Shown piece after piece: positions 44,776-55,537 of a stretch of 64,000 nucleotides of DNA (position 1 is the stretch's first letter; every line of letters begins with the position of its first letter). Under the pieces are notes generated by a model. The model saw only the letters and a program-made list of their open reading frames with translations, made no database searches and was not told where the DNA came from. Position numbers and translations under genes: made by a program. Source of the stretch: Mannheimia haemolytica (GTDB lineage Bacteria; Pseudomonadota; Gammaproteobacteria; Enterobacterales; Pasteurellaceae); NCBI GenBank assembly GCA_900638155.1, contig LR134495.1, forward strand, positions 1,364,001 to 1,428,000, given 5' to 3'.

Positions 44776-47388
44776 ATGATGATGGAAAATTTTATAGAAA
44801 ATTATCAACAACAGGTTGATGAACGTACGGCATTGGGAGTCGTGCCTAAACCACTTTCGGCAGAGCAAACTGCCCAGTTGGTAGAATTATTGAAAAACCC
44901 ACCGGCTGAACAAGCGGTCTTTTTATTAGATCTTTTTACCAATCGTATTCCGGCCGGTGTTGATGAAGCAGCTTATGTTAAAGCCGCCTTTTTAGCCGAT
45001 ATTGCAAAAGGTGTTGCCACATCGCCACTGATTTCGCCTGCTCACGCAGTTAAATTACTCGGCACAATGCAAGGTGGGTATAACATTGAAACCTTATTGT
45101 CTGCATTGGATAACCCAGAGCTTGCACCGATTGCGGTGGAAGCTTTATCTAAAACATTGTTGATGTTTGATAATTTCCACGATGTAAAAGAACGGGCAGA
45201 GCAGGGCAATCCGTTTGCACAACAAGTATTGGAATCTTGGGCGAATGCCGATTGGTTTACCTCTCGCCCGAAACTTGCCGAAAAATTAACGGTAACGGTA
45301 TTTAAAGTCACAGGCGAAACCAATACCGATGATCTTTCCCCGGCTCAAGATGCTTGGTCTCGCCCTGATATTCCACTCCACGCTCAAGCAATGCTGAAAA
45401 ATGAACGTGACGGCATTTTCCCTGATGAAAACGGTCACACCGGCCCGATTAAGCAACTGGAAGCATTAAAAGAAAAAGGTTTTCCGTTAGCTTATGTGGG
45501 CGATGTCGTTGGCACCGGCTCTTCTCGTAAATCGGCAACCAACTCCGTGCTTTGGTTTATGGGGGAAGATATTCCTTACATTCCAAATAAACGTACCGGT
45601 GGTGTGGTGTTAGGTGGCAAAATTGCCCCGATTTTCTTTAATACATTAGAAGATGCAGGTTCTTTACCAATTGAAGTGGATGTGACCAACCTGAATATGG
45701 GTGATGTAATCGACATTTACCCTTATGCAGGCAAAATTTGCAAACACAATTCCGATGAAGTCTTAGCCGAATTTGAGCTAAAAACCGAAGTATTGCTTGA
45801 TGAAGTACGTGCAGGTGGGCGAATCCCGCTGATTATCGGGCGTGGCTTGACTCATAAAGCCAGAGTAGCATTAGGATTGCCTGAAAGTGACGTATTTATT
45901 AAACCTCAGTCGGTTTCAGAGAGTAACAAAGGTTACACCCTTGCCCAAAAAATGGTGGGGCGTGCTTGTGGCGTAGAAGGCGTTCGACCGGGGCAATATT
46001 GCGAACCAAGAATGACGTCTGTCGGTTCACAAGATACTACAGGACCAATGACAAGAGATGAGCTAAAAGATTTAGCCTGTTTAGGTTTCTCCGCAGATCT
46101 TGTGATGCAATCGTTCTGCCATACTGCCGCTTACCCGAAACCGGTGGACGTAATTACCCACCACACCTTGCCTGATTTTATTATGAACCGTGGCGGTGTA
46201 TCACTTCGCCCGGGTGATGGTGTGATTCACTCTTGGCTAAACCGTATGTTATTGCCGGATACTGTCGGTACAGGCGGCGACTCCCACACCCGTTTCCCAA
46301 TCGGGATTTCATTCCCTGCCGGTTCGGGCTTAGTTGCCTTTGCTGCGGCAACAGGGGTGATGCCGTTAGATATGCCGGAATCGGTTTTAGTCCGTTTTTC
46401 CGGCACAATGCAACCGGGCATTACCTTACGCGATCTGGTTCACGCTATTCCGTACTATGCCATTCAGCAAGGCTTATTGACAGTTGAGAAAAAAGGCAAG
46501 AAAAATATTTTCTCCGGTCGAATTTTAGAGATTGAAGGGTTGGAAGATCTGAAAATCGAACAAGCCTTTGAGCTTTCTGATGCTTCTGCCGAACGTTCTG
46601 CCGCAGCTTGTACTATTAAGCTGAACAAAGAGCCAATTATCGAGTATCTAAATTCTAATATCACCTTATTAAAATGGATGATTGCAGAAGGCTATGATGA
46701 TAAACGTACGCTGGAACGCCGTATCGCCAATATGCAAGCGTGGTTGGATAATCCGGAGCTTTTAGAAGCAGACGAAAATGCTGAATATGCTGCAGTGATT
46801 GAGATCAACTTAGATGAAATCAAAGAGCCGATTGTGTGTGTACCAAATGACCCTGATGATGCTCGTCTGCTTTCACAAGTGCAAGGCGATAAAATTGATG
46901 AGGTCTTTATCGGTTCTTGTATGACCAATATCGGGCATTTCCGTGCGGCAGGTAAACTATTAAGCCAAGCACAGGGCGAGTTGCCGACTAAATTATGGAT
47001 TGCACCGCCGACTAAAATGGACGCAGGCTTGCTGACCGAAGAAGGCTATTACAGCATTTACGGCAAAAGCGGGGCGAGGGTAGAGATGCCGGGCTGTTCG
47101 CTTTGTATGGGTAACCAAGCTCGAGTGGCAAATAATGCCAATGTGGTTTCTACTTCTACTCGAAACTTCCCGAACCGTTTGGGGCAAGGGGCAAATGTGT
47201 ATTTAGCCTCAGCGGAATTAGCTGCAGTGTCTGCATTATTAGGTAAATTGCCAACACCGCAAGAGTACCTAGACTATATGAATAACTTGCAGAAAGATAA
47301 GGACGATATTTACCGCTATATGAACTTTGACCAAATCAATAGTTATGTGAAAAAAGCGGATAATGTAATCGTTCAAGTTGCCGTTTAA
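44776..47388 (+). CDS. acnB: Aconitate hydratase B
   Basis: About 870 residues, like E. coli AcnB (865). HEAT-like N-terminal domain first, then the swivel domain ([22 protein letters not shown]) and catalytic domains with 4Fe-4S cysteines ([23 protein letters not shown]) and [23 protein letters not shown]. Three consecutive ATGs (44776, 44779, 44782) follow GGAGAGGG; the third has the best spacing. Isomerises citrate to isocitrate. Confidence 0.96.
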   Translation: MMMENFIENYQQQVDERTALGVVPKPLSAEQTAQLVELLKNPPAEQAVFLLDLFTNRIPAGVDEAAYVKAAFLADIAKGVATSPLISPAHAVKLLGTMQGGYNIETLLSALDNPELAPIAVEALSKTLLMFDNFHDVKERAEQGNPFAQQVLESWANADWFTSRPKLAEKLTVTVFKVTGETNTDDLSPAQDAWSRPDIPLHAQAMLKNERDGIFPDENGHTGPIKQLEALKEKGFPLAYVGDVVGTGSSRKSATNSVLWFMGEDIPYIPNKRTGGVVLGGKIAPIFFNTLEDAGSLPIEVDVTNLNMGDVIDIYPYAGKICKHNSDEVLAEFELKTEVLLDEVRAGGRIPLIIGRGLTHKARVALGLPESDVFIKPQSVSESNKGYTLAQKMVGRACGVEGVRPGQYCEPRMTSVGSQDTTGPMTRDELKDLACLGFSADLVMQSFCHTAAYPKPVDVITHHTLPDFIMNRGGVSLRPGDGVIHSWLNRMLLPDTVGTGGDSHTRFPIGISFPAGSGLVAFAAATGVMPLDMPESVLVRFSGTMQPGITLRDLVHAIPYYAIQQGLLTVEKKGKKNIFSGRILEIEGLEDLKIEQAFELSDASAERSAAACTIKLNKEPIIEYLNSNITLLKWMIAEGYDDKRTLERRIANMQAWLDNPELLEADENAEYAAVIEINLDEIKEPIVCVPNDPDDARLLSQVQGDKIDEVFIGSCMTNIGHFRAAGKLLSQAQGELPTKLWIAPPTKMDAGLLTEEGYYSIYGKSGARVEMPGCSLCMGNQARVANNANVVSTSTRNFPNRLGQGANVYLASAELAAVSALLGKLPTPQEYLDYMNNLQKDKDDIYRYMNFDQINSYVKKADNVIVQVAV

Positions 47389-47397
47389 CTTCCTTGA

Positions 47398-47425
47398 AAC
47401 CCACCTTTTTAGGTGGGTTTTATTT
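47398..47425 (+). terminator. Terminator after acnB
   Basis: AAACCCACC-TTTTT-AGGTGGGTTTTATTTT, strong intrinsic terminator. Confidence 0.9.
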
Positions 47426-47523
47426 TGCAAATTTTTGGCTAAAAACAACCGCTTGTGGTTGCAACTTTTGGCTTAATCCAGTAAATTCCTCTCAATTTTG
47501 TAATAGAAAAGGCATTAATTTAA

Positions 47524-49881
47524 ATGAACACAGCATTAGAAAAAGGGAAGTTTGTCTTTTTGGATAAACTGGAAAATACCATTACCACTGCCGCCCACTG
47601 GGGTGCATTAAATGTAACAGTGGAAAACGGAAAAGTCGTGAAATCAGAGGGCAGCTTAGCAAAAAATCACCAAAACGAATTACAAGATGTGGTGGCGGAT
47701 CAGCTCTATAGCCCGGTTCGGGTGAAATATCCGATGGTACGGAAAGGCTATTTGGAAGGGAATAAAGACACCACTTTACGAGGGAGAGATGAGTGGGTAA
47801 GAGTCTCTTGGGACAAAGCCTTTGAGCTAGTTTCCAGCGAAATCCAACGAGTAAGAGAACAATACGGGAGTGAATCCATTTTCGGTGGTTCTTACGGTTG
47901 GTATAGCTGTGGTTCACTGCACGCCTCTCGCACGCTTTTACAACGTTATTTAAACCTAACAGGTGGTTTTACCAACACCAAAGGCGACTATTCCACCGGT
48001 GCGGTGCAAGTGATTATGCCTTATGTATTAGGCAATATTGAGGTGTATGCTCAACAAACCAGTTGGCATACGATTGTAGAAAGCACAGAATTATTGGTGA
48101 TTTGGTCTTCTAACCCGTTAAATACATTGCGGATTGCGTGGACCTCTGCCGAACCGGAGGGGATTGATTATCTGGCTAAAATCAAAGCCAGCGGTAAACG
48201 GATTATTTGTATCGACCCGGTGAAAAGCGAGACCTGTCAATTTTTAGAGGCAGAATGGTTGCCGATTAATACCGGCACGGATGTCGCCCTGATTTTAGGG
48301 ATCGCCCACACCCTTATTACTGAAAACAAGCATGATCACGACTTTTTAGCCAACTATACCGTCGGTTTCGAGCAATTTGCTGATTATGTGTTAGGAAAAA
48401 CCGATAATCAACCGAAAACGGCTGAATGGGCGAGCCAAATTTGTGGCATTCCGGAGGAGGTGATTAAAACCTTAGCCAATGATTTTGTTACTCACCGCAC
48501 AATGTTGATGTCCGGCTGGGGATTTCAACGCCTGCAACACGGGGAGCAAAGCCACTGGGCGTTAGTGACTCTTGCCGCTATGCTCGGGCAAATTGGCTTG
48601 CCAGGTGGCGGTTTCGGCTTAAATTATCGTTATTCTACCAATGGGCTAAATGCCAGTTCAGGTGTTCGTTTAGGAGCAATAAATGCAGGTAAACCTAACC
48701 CCGATATGCCGTTTTTCCCAGTGGCTCGAATTGCTGATGCCTTGCTTAAACCAAATCAGCCTTACGATTACAACGGACAGACCTTAGTTTACCCTGATGT
48801 GAAATTAGTCTATTGGGCAGGCGGCAATCCGTTTGCCCATCACCCGGATACCAACTATTTAGTCAAAGCGTGGCAGCAGCCGGAAACAGTCATCGTCAAT
48901 GAATGCTATTGGACACCAACCGCTCGAATGGCGGATATTGTATTACCGGCGACCACCAGCTACGAGCGAAACGATCTCACCGTTGCCGGTGATTATGTGG
49001 CAAAACATATTATCCCGATGAAACAGGTGGTCGAACCGCAATTTGAAGCGAAAAACGACTACGATATTTTTGCCGAATTAGCGAAACGAGCCGGTAAAGA
49101 ACAAGCATTTACCGAAGGCAAAAGCGAAATGGAATGGCTTAAAGAATTTTACCAAGTTGCCTTTGAAGCGGGGGAAAAAGCTAATACGCCATTGCCGGAT
49201 TTCGAGGTATTTTGGGCAGAAAATAAAGTGTTAAGTTTTGAGGCAGAACATCAAAATAATACTTTCGTTCGCTATCAAGATTATCGTGCTGATCCGATTA
49301 AACACAAATTGGCAACGCCATCAGGCAAAATTGAGATTTTCTCTGAAACCGTTGCCAAGATGAATTATGAAGATTGTAAAGGACACCCGACTTGGTTTGA
49401 ACATTACGAATATTCAGGCAAAACCAACGAAGCCGAGCCATTGGCATTAGTTACACCGCATATTAAATACCGTTTACACAGTCAGCTTGCGTACTCCTCA
49501 TTACGTCAATATTACGAGGTAAACGGCAGAGAACCCATGCTAATTCACACAAAAGACGCCGCTGACAGAGGCATTACAAGCGGTGATATTGTGCGAATTT
49601 TTAACAAGCGAGGGCAGGTGTTGGCAGGAGCAGTAGTGACTGATGGCATCATTCAAGGCACAGTAGCGTTATACGAAGGCGGTTGGTATGACCCGCAAGA
49701 TTTAGGCAAAACCGACACTCCACTATGCAAAAATGGCAACCCGAATGTGCTAACCCGTAATGAGGGTTCATCAAAACTCGGGCAGGGGAATGCACCTAAC
49801 ACTACCACGATTCAAGTGGAAAAATTCGTGGGAGATGCACCTGAAGTGACGGTGTTTAAAGCCCCTGTTTTTAGTGAATAG
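47524..49881 (+). CDS. bisC: Cytoplasmic molybdenum sulfoxide reductase, BisC type
   Basis: 785 residues, closely similar to the TorZ-type protein at 35019 from TTAAHWG onward, but lacking the Tat signal; the first ~20 residues (MNTALEKGKFVFLDKLENTI) are unrelated to an export signal. Mo ligand serine in KGDYSTGAVQ; LPATTSYERND kept. This matches cytoplasmic BisC, which reduces biotin sulfoxide and free methionine S-sulfoxide. No cytochrome gene adjoins and no Moco-type leader precedes it. Ends before a terminator. Confidence 0.88.
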   Translation: MNTALEKGKFVFLDKLENTITTAAHWGALNVTVENGKVVKSEGSLAKNHQNELQDVVADQLYSPVRVKYPMVRKGYLEGNKDTTLRGRDEWVRVSWDKAFELVSSEIQRVREQYGSESIFGGSYGWYSCGSLHASRTLLQRYLNLTGGFTNTKGDYSTGAVQVIMPYVLGNIEVYAQQTSWHTIVESTELLVIWSSNPLNTLRIAWTSAEPEGIDYLAKIKASGKRIICIDPVKSETCQFLEAEWLPINTGTDVALILGIAHTLITENKHDHDFLANYTVGFEQFADYVLGKTDNQPKTAEWASQICGIPEEVIKTLANDFVTHRTMLMSGWGFQRLQHGEQSHWALVTLAAMLGQIGLPGGGFGLNYRYSTNGLNASSGVRLGAINAGKPNPDMPFFPVARIADALLKPNQPYDYNGQTLVYPDVKLVYWAGGNPFAHHPDTNYLVKAWQQPETVIVNECYWTPTARMADIVLPATTSYERNDLTVAGDYVAKHIIPMKQVVEPQFEAKNDYDIFAELAKRAGKEQAFTEGKSEMEWLKEFYQVAFEAGEKANTPLPDFEVFWAENKVLSFEAEHQNNTFVRYQDYRADPIKHKLATPSGKIEIFSETVAKMNYEDCKGHPTWFEHYEYSGKTNEAEPLALVTPHIKYRLHSQLAYSSLRQYYEVNGREPMLIHTKDAADRGITSGDIVRIFNKRGQVLAGAVVTDGIIQGTVALYEGGWYDPQDLGKTDTPLCKNGNPNVLTRNEGSSKLGQGNAPNTTTIQVEKFVGDAPEVTVFKAPVFSE

Positions 49882-49890
49882 CAATTAATC

Positions 49891-49946
49891 CAAGCGGTTA
49901 TTTTTCTACTGTTTTTTGCAAAAAAGAAAGAAATAAGGCCGCTTGT
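49891..49946. terminator. Inverted uptake-signal pair after bisC
   Basis: CAAGCGGTTATTTTT ... GGCCGCTTGTTT; one arm degenerate (GGCC for AACC). Confidence 0.5.
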
Positions 49947-49993
49947 TTATTTGACGACTTTTCACTAATTTGCTACTCTCTCGCTTCATTTTT

Positions 49994-50020
49994 AGCCGAC
50001 TTTGCTCGGCTTTTCTTTTT
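49994..50020 (+). terminator. Terminator between bisC and the SulP gene
   Basis: AGCCGA-CTTTGC-TCGGCT followed by TTTTCTTTTT; ends 14 bp before the SulP ATG, so it may regulate that gene as a leader hairpin. Confidence 0.75.
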
Positions 50021-50034
50021 ATTTAAGGGTAATA

Positions 50035-51543
50035 ATGACAACTTTATTTCAGCAATTTTCGCCTACGGTAATTAAACAACAATGGTTTTCAAATGTACGA
50101 GGTGATGTTCTCTCTGGTTTAGTGGTGGCTTTGGCGTTAATTCCAGAAGCCATAGCATTTTCAATTATTGCAGGGGTTGATCCACAAATTGGTTTATATG
50201 CCTCATTTTGTATTGCAGTAATTATCAGTTTTGTGGGCGGCAGACCGGCGATGATTTCTGCAGCAACCGGTGCAATGGCTCTGGTATTAGCAGGCTTAGT
50301 GAGGGATCACGGTTTACAATATATGCTAGCGGCTACCTTATTAACAGGCGTGTTGCAAATTATTGCCGGTTGGTTAAAACTCGGCTCGCTTATGCGGTTT
50401 GTGGCACGAGCCGTAGTGATTGGTTTTGTTAATGCACTTGCCATTTTAATTTTTATGGCACAACTACCTGAGTTACAAAATACAACTTGGCATACTTATG
50501 CACTGGTGGTAGCAGGGCTTGCTATCATTTATCTTTTTCCTTATGTACCGGTGATTGGAAAAATCATTCCCTCACCATTAGTGACCATTATTGCTTTAAC
50601 ACTTTTCACATTATGGCAAGGCATTGATGTTCGTACCGTTGGGGATATGGGGCAATTACCCGATACCTTACCAGTGTTTTTATTACCCGATATTCCGCTT
50701 AATTTAGACACCTTATGGATTATTTTGCCTTATTCTTTCAGCTTGGCCGCAGTAGGGTTATTGGAATCTTTAATGACGGCAACGATTGTTGATGAAATGA
50801 CAGAGACAGACAGCGATAAAAACCGTGAATGTAAAGGGCAGGGCATTGCCAATATTATTAGTGGCTTATTTGGTGGTATGGCAGGTTGTGCGATGATTGG
50901 GCAGTCGGTCATTAATGTTAAATCCGGTGGACGTACAAGACTATCTACCTTTCTCGCCGGTTTTTTGTTACTGATTTTTGTGGTATTTTTGAGCGATATT
51001 CTAAAAGTGATTCCGATGGCAGCATTAGTTGCGGTGATGATTATGGTCTCTATCGGCACCTTTAATTGGCAATCCTTAAAAGAGCTAAAAACGCACCCAA
51101 TCGGTTTTAATGTAGTGATGTTAGTCACCGTTGCGATTGTGGTTTATACACATAACTTAGCCCTTGGCGTATTTTCCGGCGTGTTACTCTCAGCGTTATT
51201 CTTTGCGAATAAAATTGGGCATTATATGGTGGTAAAAACAAGTGCTATAGAGAAAAATGAATTGCGTTATGATGTTATCGGGCAAGTGTTTTTTGCCTCA
51301 TCTGATGATTTTATCGCACAATTTGATTTTACCCGTTCAGAACTGAAAAAAGTCCATATTGATTTAACCCACGCTCACTTTTGGGACGTAACGGCAGTTT
51401 CAGCGTTAGATAAAGTTGTGTTGAAATATCGAAAAAGTGATGTTGAGGTAGAAATTATCGGATTAAATGAGGCCAGCAAAACCTTAGTAGATAGATTTGG
51501 GGTTCACGATAAATCGGAAGATGTGGATATCTTGAACCATTAA
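50035..51543 (+). CDS. SulP-family anion transporter with STAS domain
   Basis: 502 residues from the ATG at 50035 (AAGGG 7 nt upstream). Multi-pass membrane part with the SulP signature ([33 protein letters not shown]) and [12 protein letters not shown]; a C-terminal STAS domain from about 410 ([37 protein letters not shown]). The family moves sulfate, bicarbonate or dicarboxylates; substrate cannot be read from sequence. Stands alone between terminators. Confidence 0.9.
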   Translation: MTTLFQQFSPTVIKQQWFSNVRGDVLSGLVVALALIPEAIAFSIIAGVDPQIGLYASFCIAVIISFVGGRPAMISAATGAMALVLAGLVRDHGLQYMLAATLLTGVLQIIAGWLKLGSLMRFVARAVVIGFVNALAILIFMAQLPELQNTTWHTYALVVAGLAIIYLFPYVPVIGKIIPSPLVTIIALTLFTLWQGIDVRTVGDMGQLPDTLPVFLLPDIPLNLDTLWIILPYSFSLAAVGLLESLMTATIVDEMTETDSDKNRECKGQGIANIISGLFGGMAGCAMIGQSVINVKSGGRTRLSTFLAGFLLLIFVVFLSDILKVIPMAALVAVMIMVSIGTFNWQSLKELKTHPIGFNVVMLVTVAIVVYTHNLALGVFSGVLLSALFFANKIGHYMVVKTSAIEKNELRYDVIGQVFFASSDDFIAQFDFTRSELKKVHIDLTHAHFWDVTAVSALDKVVLKYRKSDVEVEIIGLNEASKTLVDRFGVHDKSEDVDILNH

Positions 51544-51547
51544 GCAT

Positions 51548-51594
51548 ACAAGCGGTGATTTTTTGTAATTTTTTTGCAAAATTTCACCGCTTGT
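51548..51594. terminator. Inverted uptake-signal terminator after the SulP gene
   Basis: ACAAGCGGTGATTTTT ... AAATTTCACCGCTTGT, with TTTTTTTGCAAA in the loop. Confidence 0.8.
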
Positions 51595-51648
51595 TGGTTT
51601 CGATAATATGATATAGTAAGCCATCTAACATCATACCTATCTTCAATT

Positions 51649-52041
51649 ATGAAAAACAAATTTGTAGCAATTGCCGCATTCAGCGGTTTATTTACCGTGG
51701 CATTTGGGGCGATAGCCAGCCACGCATTATCGACTCAATTATCGCCTAAAGCCTTAGACTGGATTGAGACGGGCATTCAATATCAAATGTTTCACACCCT
51801 TGCCATTTTAGCCTTAGGCTTATTCCAAATTGCAAATTTGGGGCAAAATCCGCCCGCTTGTAGAGCCAAAGCCTTTAACCTCATCGGAGGCAGTTGGGCA
51901 TTAGGCATTTTGCTTTTTAGTGGCAACCTGTACTTACTGGCGTTAAATGTGCCGACTATTCATTGGCTTACGCCTGTTGGTGGACTCAGCTTTATGCTTG
52001 GTTGGATTGCGTTAATTTACATCAGTGTGAGAAAAGCCTAA
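51649..52041 (+). CDS. ygdD: DUF423 inner-membrane protein YgdD
   Basis: 130 residues, four hydrophobic helices, opening [23 protein letters not shown] and including [14 protein letters not shown], both typical of DUF423. Function unknown. Its TAA overlaps the ATG of rlmM (TAATG), the same pairing as in E. coli (ygdD-rlmM), so translation is coupled. Confidence 0.92.
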   Translation: MKNKFVAIAAFSGLFTVAFGAIASHALSTQLSPKALDWIETGIQYQMFHTLAILALGLFQIANLGQNPPACRAKAFNLIGGSWALGILLFSGNLYLLALNVPTIHWLTPVGGLSFMLGWIALIYISVRKA

Positions 52042-53126
52042 TGTTCAATAAATTAGCCTTATATTGCCGAGCAGGGTTTGAAAAAGAGGTGGCAGGCGAA
52101 ATCACAGATAAAGCTGCACAACAGGGCATTTTCGGCTTTGCCAACCTTAAAGAAAATAGTGGTTATGTGATTTTTGAGTGCTATCAAGCAGGCGAGGCAG
52201 ACCGATTAGCCCAAGCGTTAAAGTTTGAACAGCTTATTTTTGTTCGCCAAATGTTGGTTGTTGGGGATTTGTTGCAAAATCTACCTGAGAATGATCGCAT
52301 TTCACCGATTTTAGCCCAATATGCCGAACTCAATCCTCGCAAAAGTTCCGATGTGTTTGTCGAAACACCGGATACCAACGACGCGAAAGAATTATTAACT
52401 TTCTGTCGTAAATTTACCGTACCGTTACGTTCTGCCTTGAAAAAACAAGGTTGGTTGGGGAAATCGGAAAATATGCAGGGTAGTATGAGCTTGCATATTT
52501 TATTTATTCGCCCGGGAGCTTGCTATGTAGGCTATGCGTATAACCATAATAAATCACCGTTTTTTATGGGGATTCCTCGTTTGAAATTTCCGGCTGAAGC
52601 TCCAAGCCGTTCAACGCTTAAATTAGAAGAGGCGATTTTAACTTTTATTCCGCACGCAGAGGAGAAAAAACGCTTTAATGATACGATGGTAGGGGTTGAT
52701 CTGGGGGCTTGTCCGGGTGGTTGGACTTATCAATTAGTCAAACGTGGTGTTTTTGTCTATGCAGTCGATCACGGCAAAATGGCAGCAAGTTTACACGAAA
52801 CCGGCAGAATTGAGCATTGCCCTGAAGACGGGTTTAAATTCCAACCGCCTAAGCGTAAACAAATCGATTGGCTGGTGTGTGATATGGTAGAGCAGCCGAT
52901 TCGCATTGCGAAACTCATTGCAAAATGGCTGACTAACGGTTGGTGTCGAGAAACGATTTTCAACCTAAAACTGCCGATGAAAAAACGTTATCAAGAAGTG
53001 CAATTGTGTCTCAATTTCTTGGAAGAAGAGCTAACCAAACACGGATTTTGGTTCAAAATGCAAGCTAAACACCTCTACCACGACCGTGAGGAAATTACGG
53101 TACATATTGCAGTAATGGGAAAATAA
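52041..53126 (+). CDS. rlmM: 23S rRNA 2'-O-methyltransferase (C2498) RlmM
   Basis: 361 residues starting at the ATG that overlaps the ygdD stop. N-terminal THUMP-like region ([17 protein letters not shown]), then an RrmJ-like SAM fold: [47 protein letters not shown] (catalytic Lys). Modifies C2498 of 23S rRNA. Confidence 0.95.
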   Translation: MFNKLALYCRAGFEKEVAGEITDKAAQQGIFGFANLKENSGYVIFECYQAGEADRLAQALKFEQLIFVRQMLVVGDLLQNLPENDRISPILAQYAELNPRKSSDVFVETPDTNDAKELLTFCRKFTVPLRSALKKQGWLGKSENMQGSMSLHILFIRPGACYVGYAYNHNKSPFFMGIPRLKFPAEAPSRSTLKLEEAILTFIPHAEEKKRFNDTMVGVDLGACPGGWTYQLVKRGVFVYAVDHGKMAASLHETGRIEHCPEDGFKFQPPKRKQIDWLVCDMVEQPIRIAKLIAKWLTNGWCRETIFNLKLPMKKRYQEVQLCLNFLEEELTKHGFWFKMQAKHLYHDREEITVHIAVMGK

Positions 53127-53129
53127 TTC

Positions 53130-53187
53130 GCAAGCGGTAAAATTTTCACAAAATCTTGCTGATTTCTTGTAAAATCAGACCGCTTGT
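53130..53187. terminator. Inverted uptake-signal pair before dapB
   Basis: GCAAGCGGTAAAATTTT ... AAAATCAGACCGCTTGT. Imperfect, but in the terminator position of rlmM. Confidence 0.55.
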
Positions 53188-53202
53188 AAGAAACAAATAT
53201 AA

Positions 53203-54030
<828 letters not shown>

Positions 54031-54046
54031 TTGAAGGATAATAACA

Positions 54047-55180
54047 ATGACAAAATTCAATAATATTGAAACCACATTAGTGCAAATCGGTAACAGAACT
54101 GATCCTCGTACAGGGGCGGTGGCAATGCCGATTATCTTATCAACTGCTTACGGGCGTGATGGCTTAGGCGAATCTACCGGCTGGGATTACACCCGTACCA
54201 AAAACCCAACTCGAGCTGTATTAGAGCAGGGGATTGCGGATTTAGAAGGCGGTGATGCCGGTTTTGCGATGGCATCTGGAATGGCAGCGATTCAGCTAGT
54301 GATGTCATTATTTAAAGCCCCCGATGAATGGATTATTTCCAGCGATGTTTACGGTGGTTCTTACCGTTTGTTTGATTTTAGCCACAAAAATCACGGCACA
54401 TTAAAGCCGGTTTATGTTAATACGGCGGATTTAGCGGCAATTGAAGCAGCTATTACACCGAATACTAAGGCAATTTTCGTAGAAACACCGTCAAATCCAT
54501 TGATGGAGGAGTGTGACGTTGCTGCTATTGCTAAAATTGCGAAAAAGCATAATTTAATGTTGATCGTTGATAATACGTTCTTAACACCGGCGTTATTCCG
54601 TCCGATTGAGCACGGAGCTGATATTGTGATTCACAGTGCGACCAAGTATCTTTCAGGCCATAATGATGTGTTAGCCGGCTTAATTGTTGCGAAAGATTCT
54701 GATGCTACCAAAGTAAACGGGCAGAATTTAACCGAGCGTTTGTTCTATTTCCAAAACTGTGCCGGTGCAGTGCTATCGCCATTTGATTCTTACCTTGCCG
54801 TGCGTGGTATGAAAACCTTGGCATTACGAATGGAACGTCATCAGTCTAATGCCACCGAGCTGGCGAAATTCTTGGCCGAACAACCTGAAATTGACAGCGT
54901 GTTATATTCAGGCAAAAGCGGTATGTTATCTTTCCGTTTACAAAAAGAAGAGTGGGTACCGAAATTCCTCAAGGCAATTAAATTGATTACCTTTGCGGAA
55001 AGTTTAGGCGGTGCAGAAAGTTTTATTACTTATCCTGCAACACAAACCCATATGGATATTCCGGAAGCAGAACGTATCGCTCGAGGCATTACGAATAATT
55101 TACTGCGCTTTTCTGTTGGTTTAGAACACGTTGAAGATATTAAAGCTGATTTACTGCAAGCCTTTAAACAATTGAAGTAA
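54047..55180 (+). CDS. metB: Cystathionine gamma-synthase
   Basis: 377 residues of the trans-sulfuration PLP family: DYTRTKNPTRAVLE, GMAAIQLVMSL, and the PLP lysine in HSATKYLSGHNDVLAGL. Couples an activated homoserine to cysteine for methionine synthesis. The sequence could also be a dual cystathionine synthase/O-acylhomoserine thiolyase of the MetI type. Co-transcribed with dapB. Confidence 0.88.
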   Translation: MTKFNNIETTLVQIGNRTDPRTGAVAMPIILSTAYGRDGLGESTGWDYTRTKNPTRAVLEQGIADLEGGDAGFAMASGMAAIQLVMSLFKAPDEWIISSDVYGGSYRLFDFSHKNHGTLKPVYVNTADLAAIEAAITPNTKAIFVETPSNPLMEECDVAAIAKIAKKHNLMLIVDNTFLTPALFRPIEHGADIVIHSATKYLSGHNDVLAGLIVAKDSDATKVNGQNLTERLFYFQNCAGAVLSPFDSYLAVRGMKTLALRMERHQSNATELAKFLAEQPEIDSVLYSGKSGMLSFRLQKEEWVPKFLKAIKLITFAESLGGAESFITYPATQTHMDIPEAERIARGITNNLLRFSVGLEHVEDIKADLLQAFKQLK

Positions 55181-55203
55181 TTGTTAGCATTTCACAAGTT
55201 GCA

Positions 55204-55252
55204 AGCGGTCATATTAGGTATGAATTTTACCAATCTGACCGTTTTCTTTTTT
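55204..55252 (+). terminator. Terminator after metB
   Basis: CGGTCA ... TGACCG stem with a long T-rich tail; the left arm is a GCAAGCGGTC uptake-signal variant, the right arm lacks the rest of the signal. Confidence 0.65.
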
Positions 55253-55479
55253 AATAAAGGAAGGAAAAAGCACGCAAAGATTTAATTAAATGTATTATTT
55301 TAATAATCTATTTAACATAATATACGTTATGCGAAAATTTATGATATAAATCATTGATTTATAAGGATTTATTTATTTTTATCAATCGGAGGTATTATTG
55401 AAACGCCATCACATCTATGTAACGACATAATCTATAAGTTATTATGTAAACACACTTGTTTTGTAATAAATACTTTTCA

Positions 55480-55499
55480 TATCATAATGAATTATGATA
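55480..55499. promoter_or_regulatory. 20-bp perfect palindrome upstream of nadV
   Basis: TATCATAAT-GA-ATTATGATA, 38 bp before the nadV ATG; candidate operator. The rest of the 357-bp gap is AT-rich, with the metB terminator and a possible 10-codon leader (55398-55430, GGAGG before a TTG). Confidence 0.55.
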
Positions 55500-55537
55500 A
55501 TCTTTAGCCTTAAAAGTTAAATAAGGACTTTAAGAAA

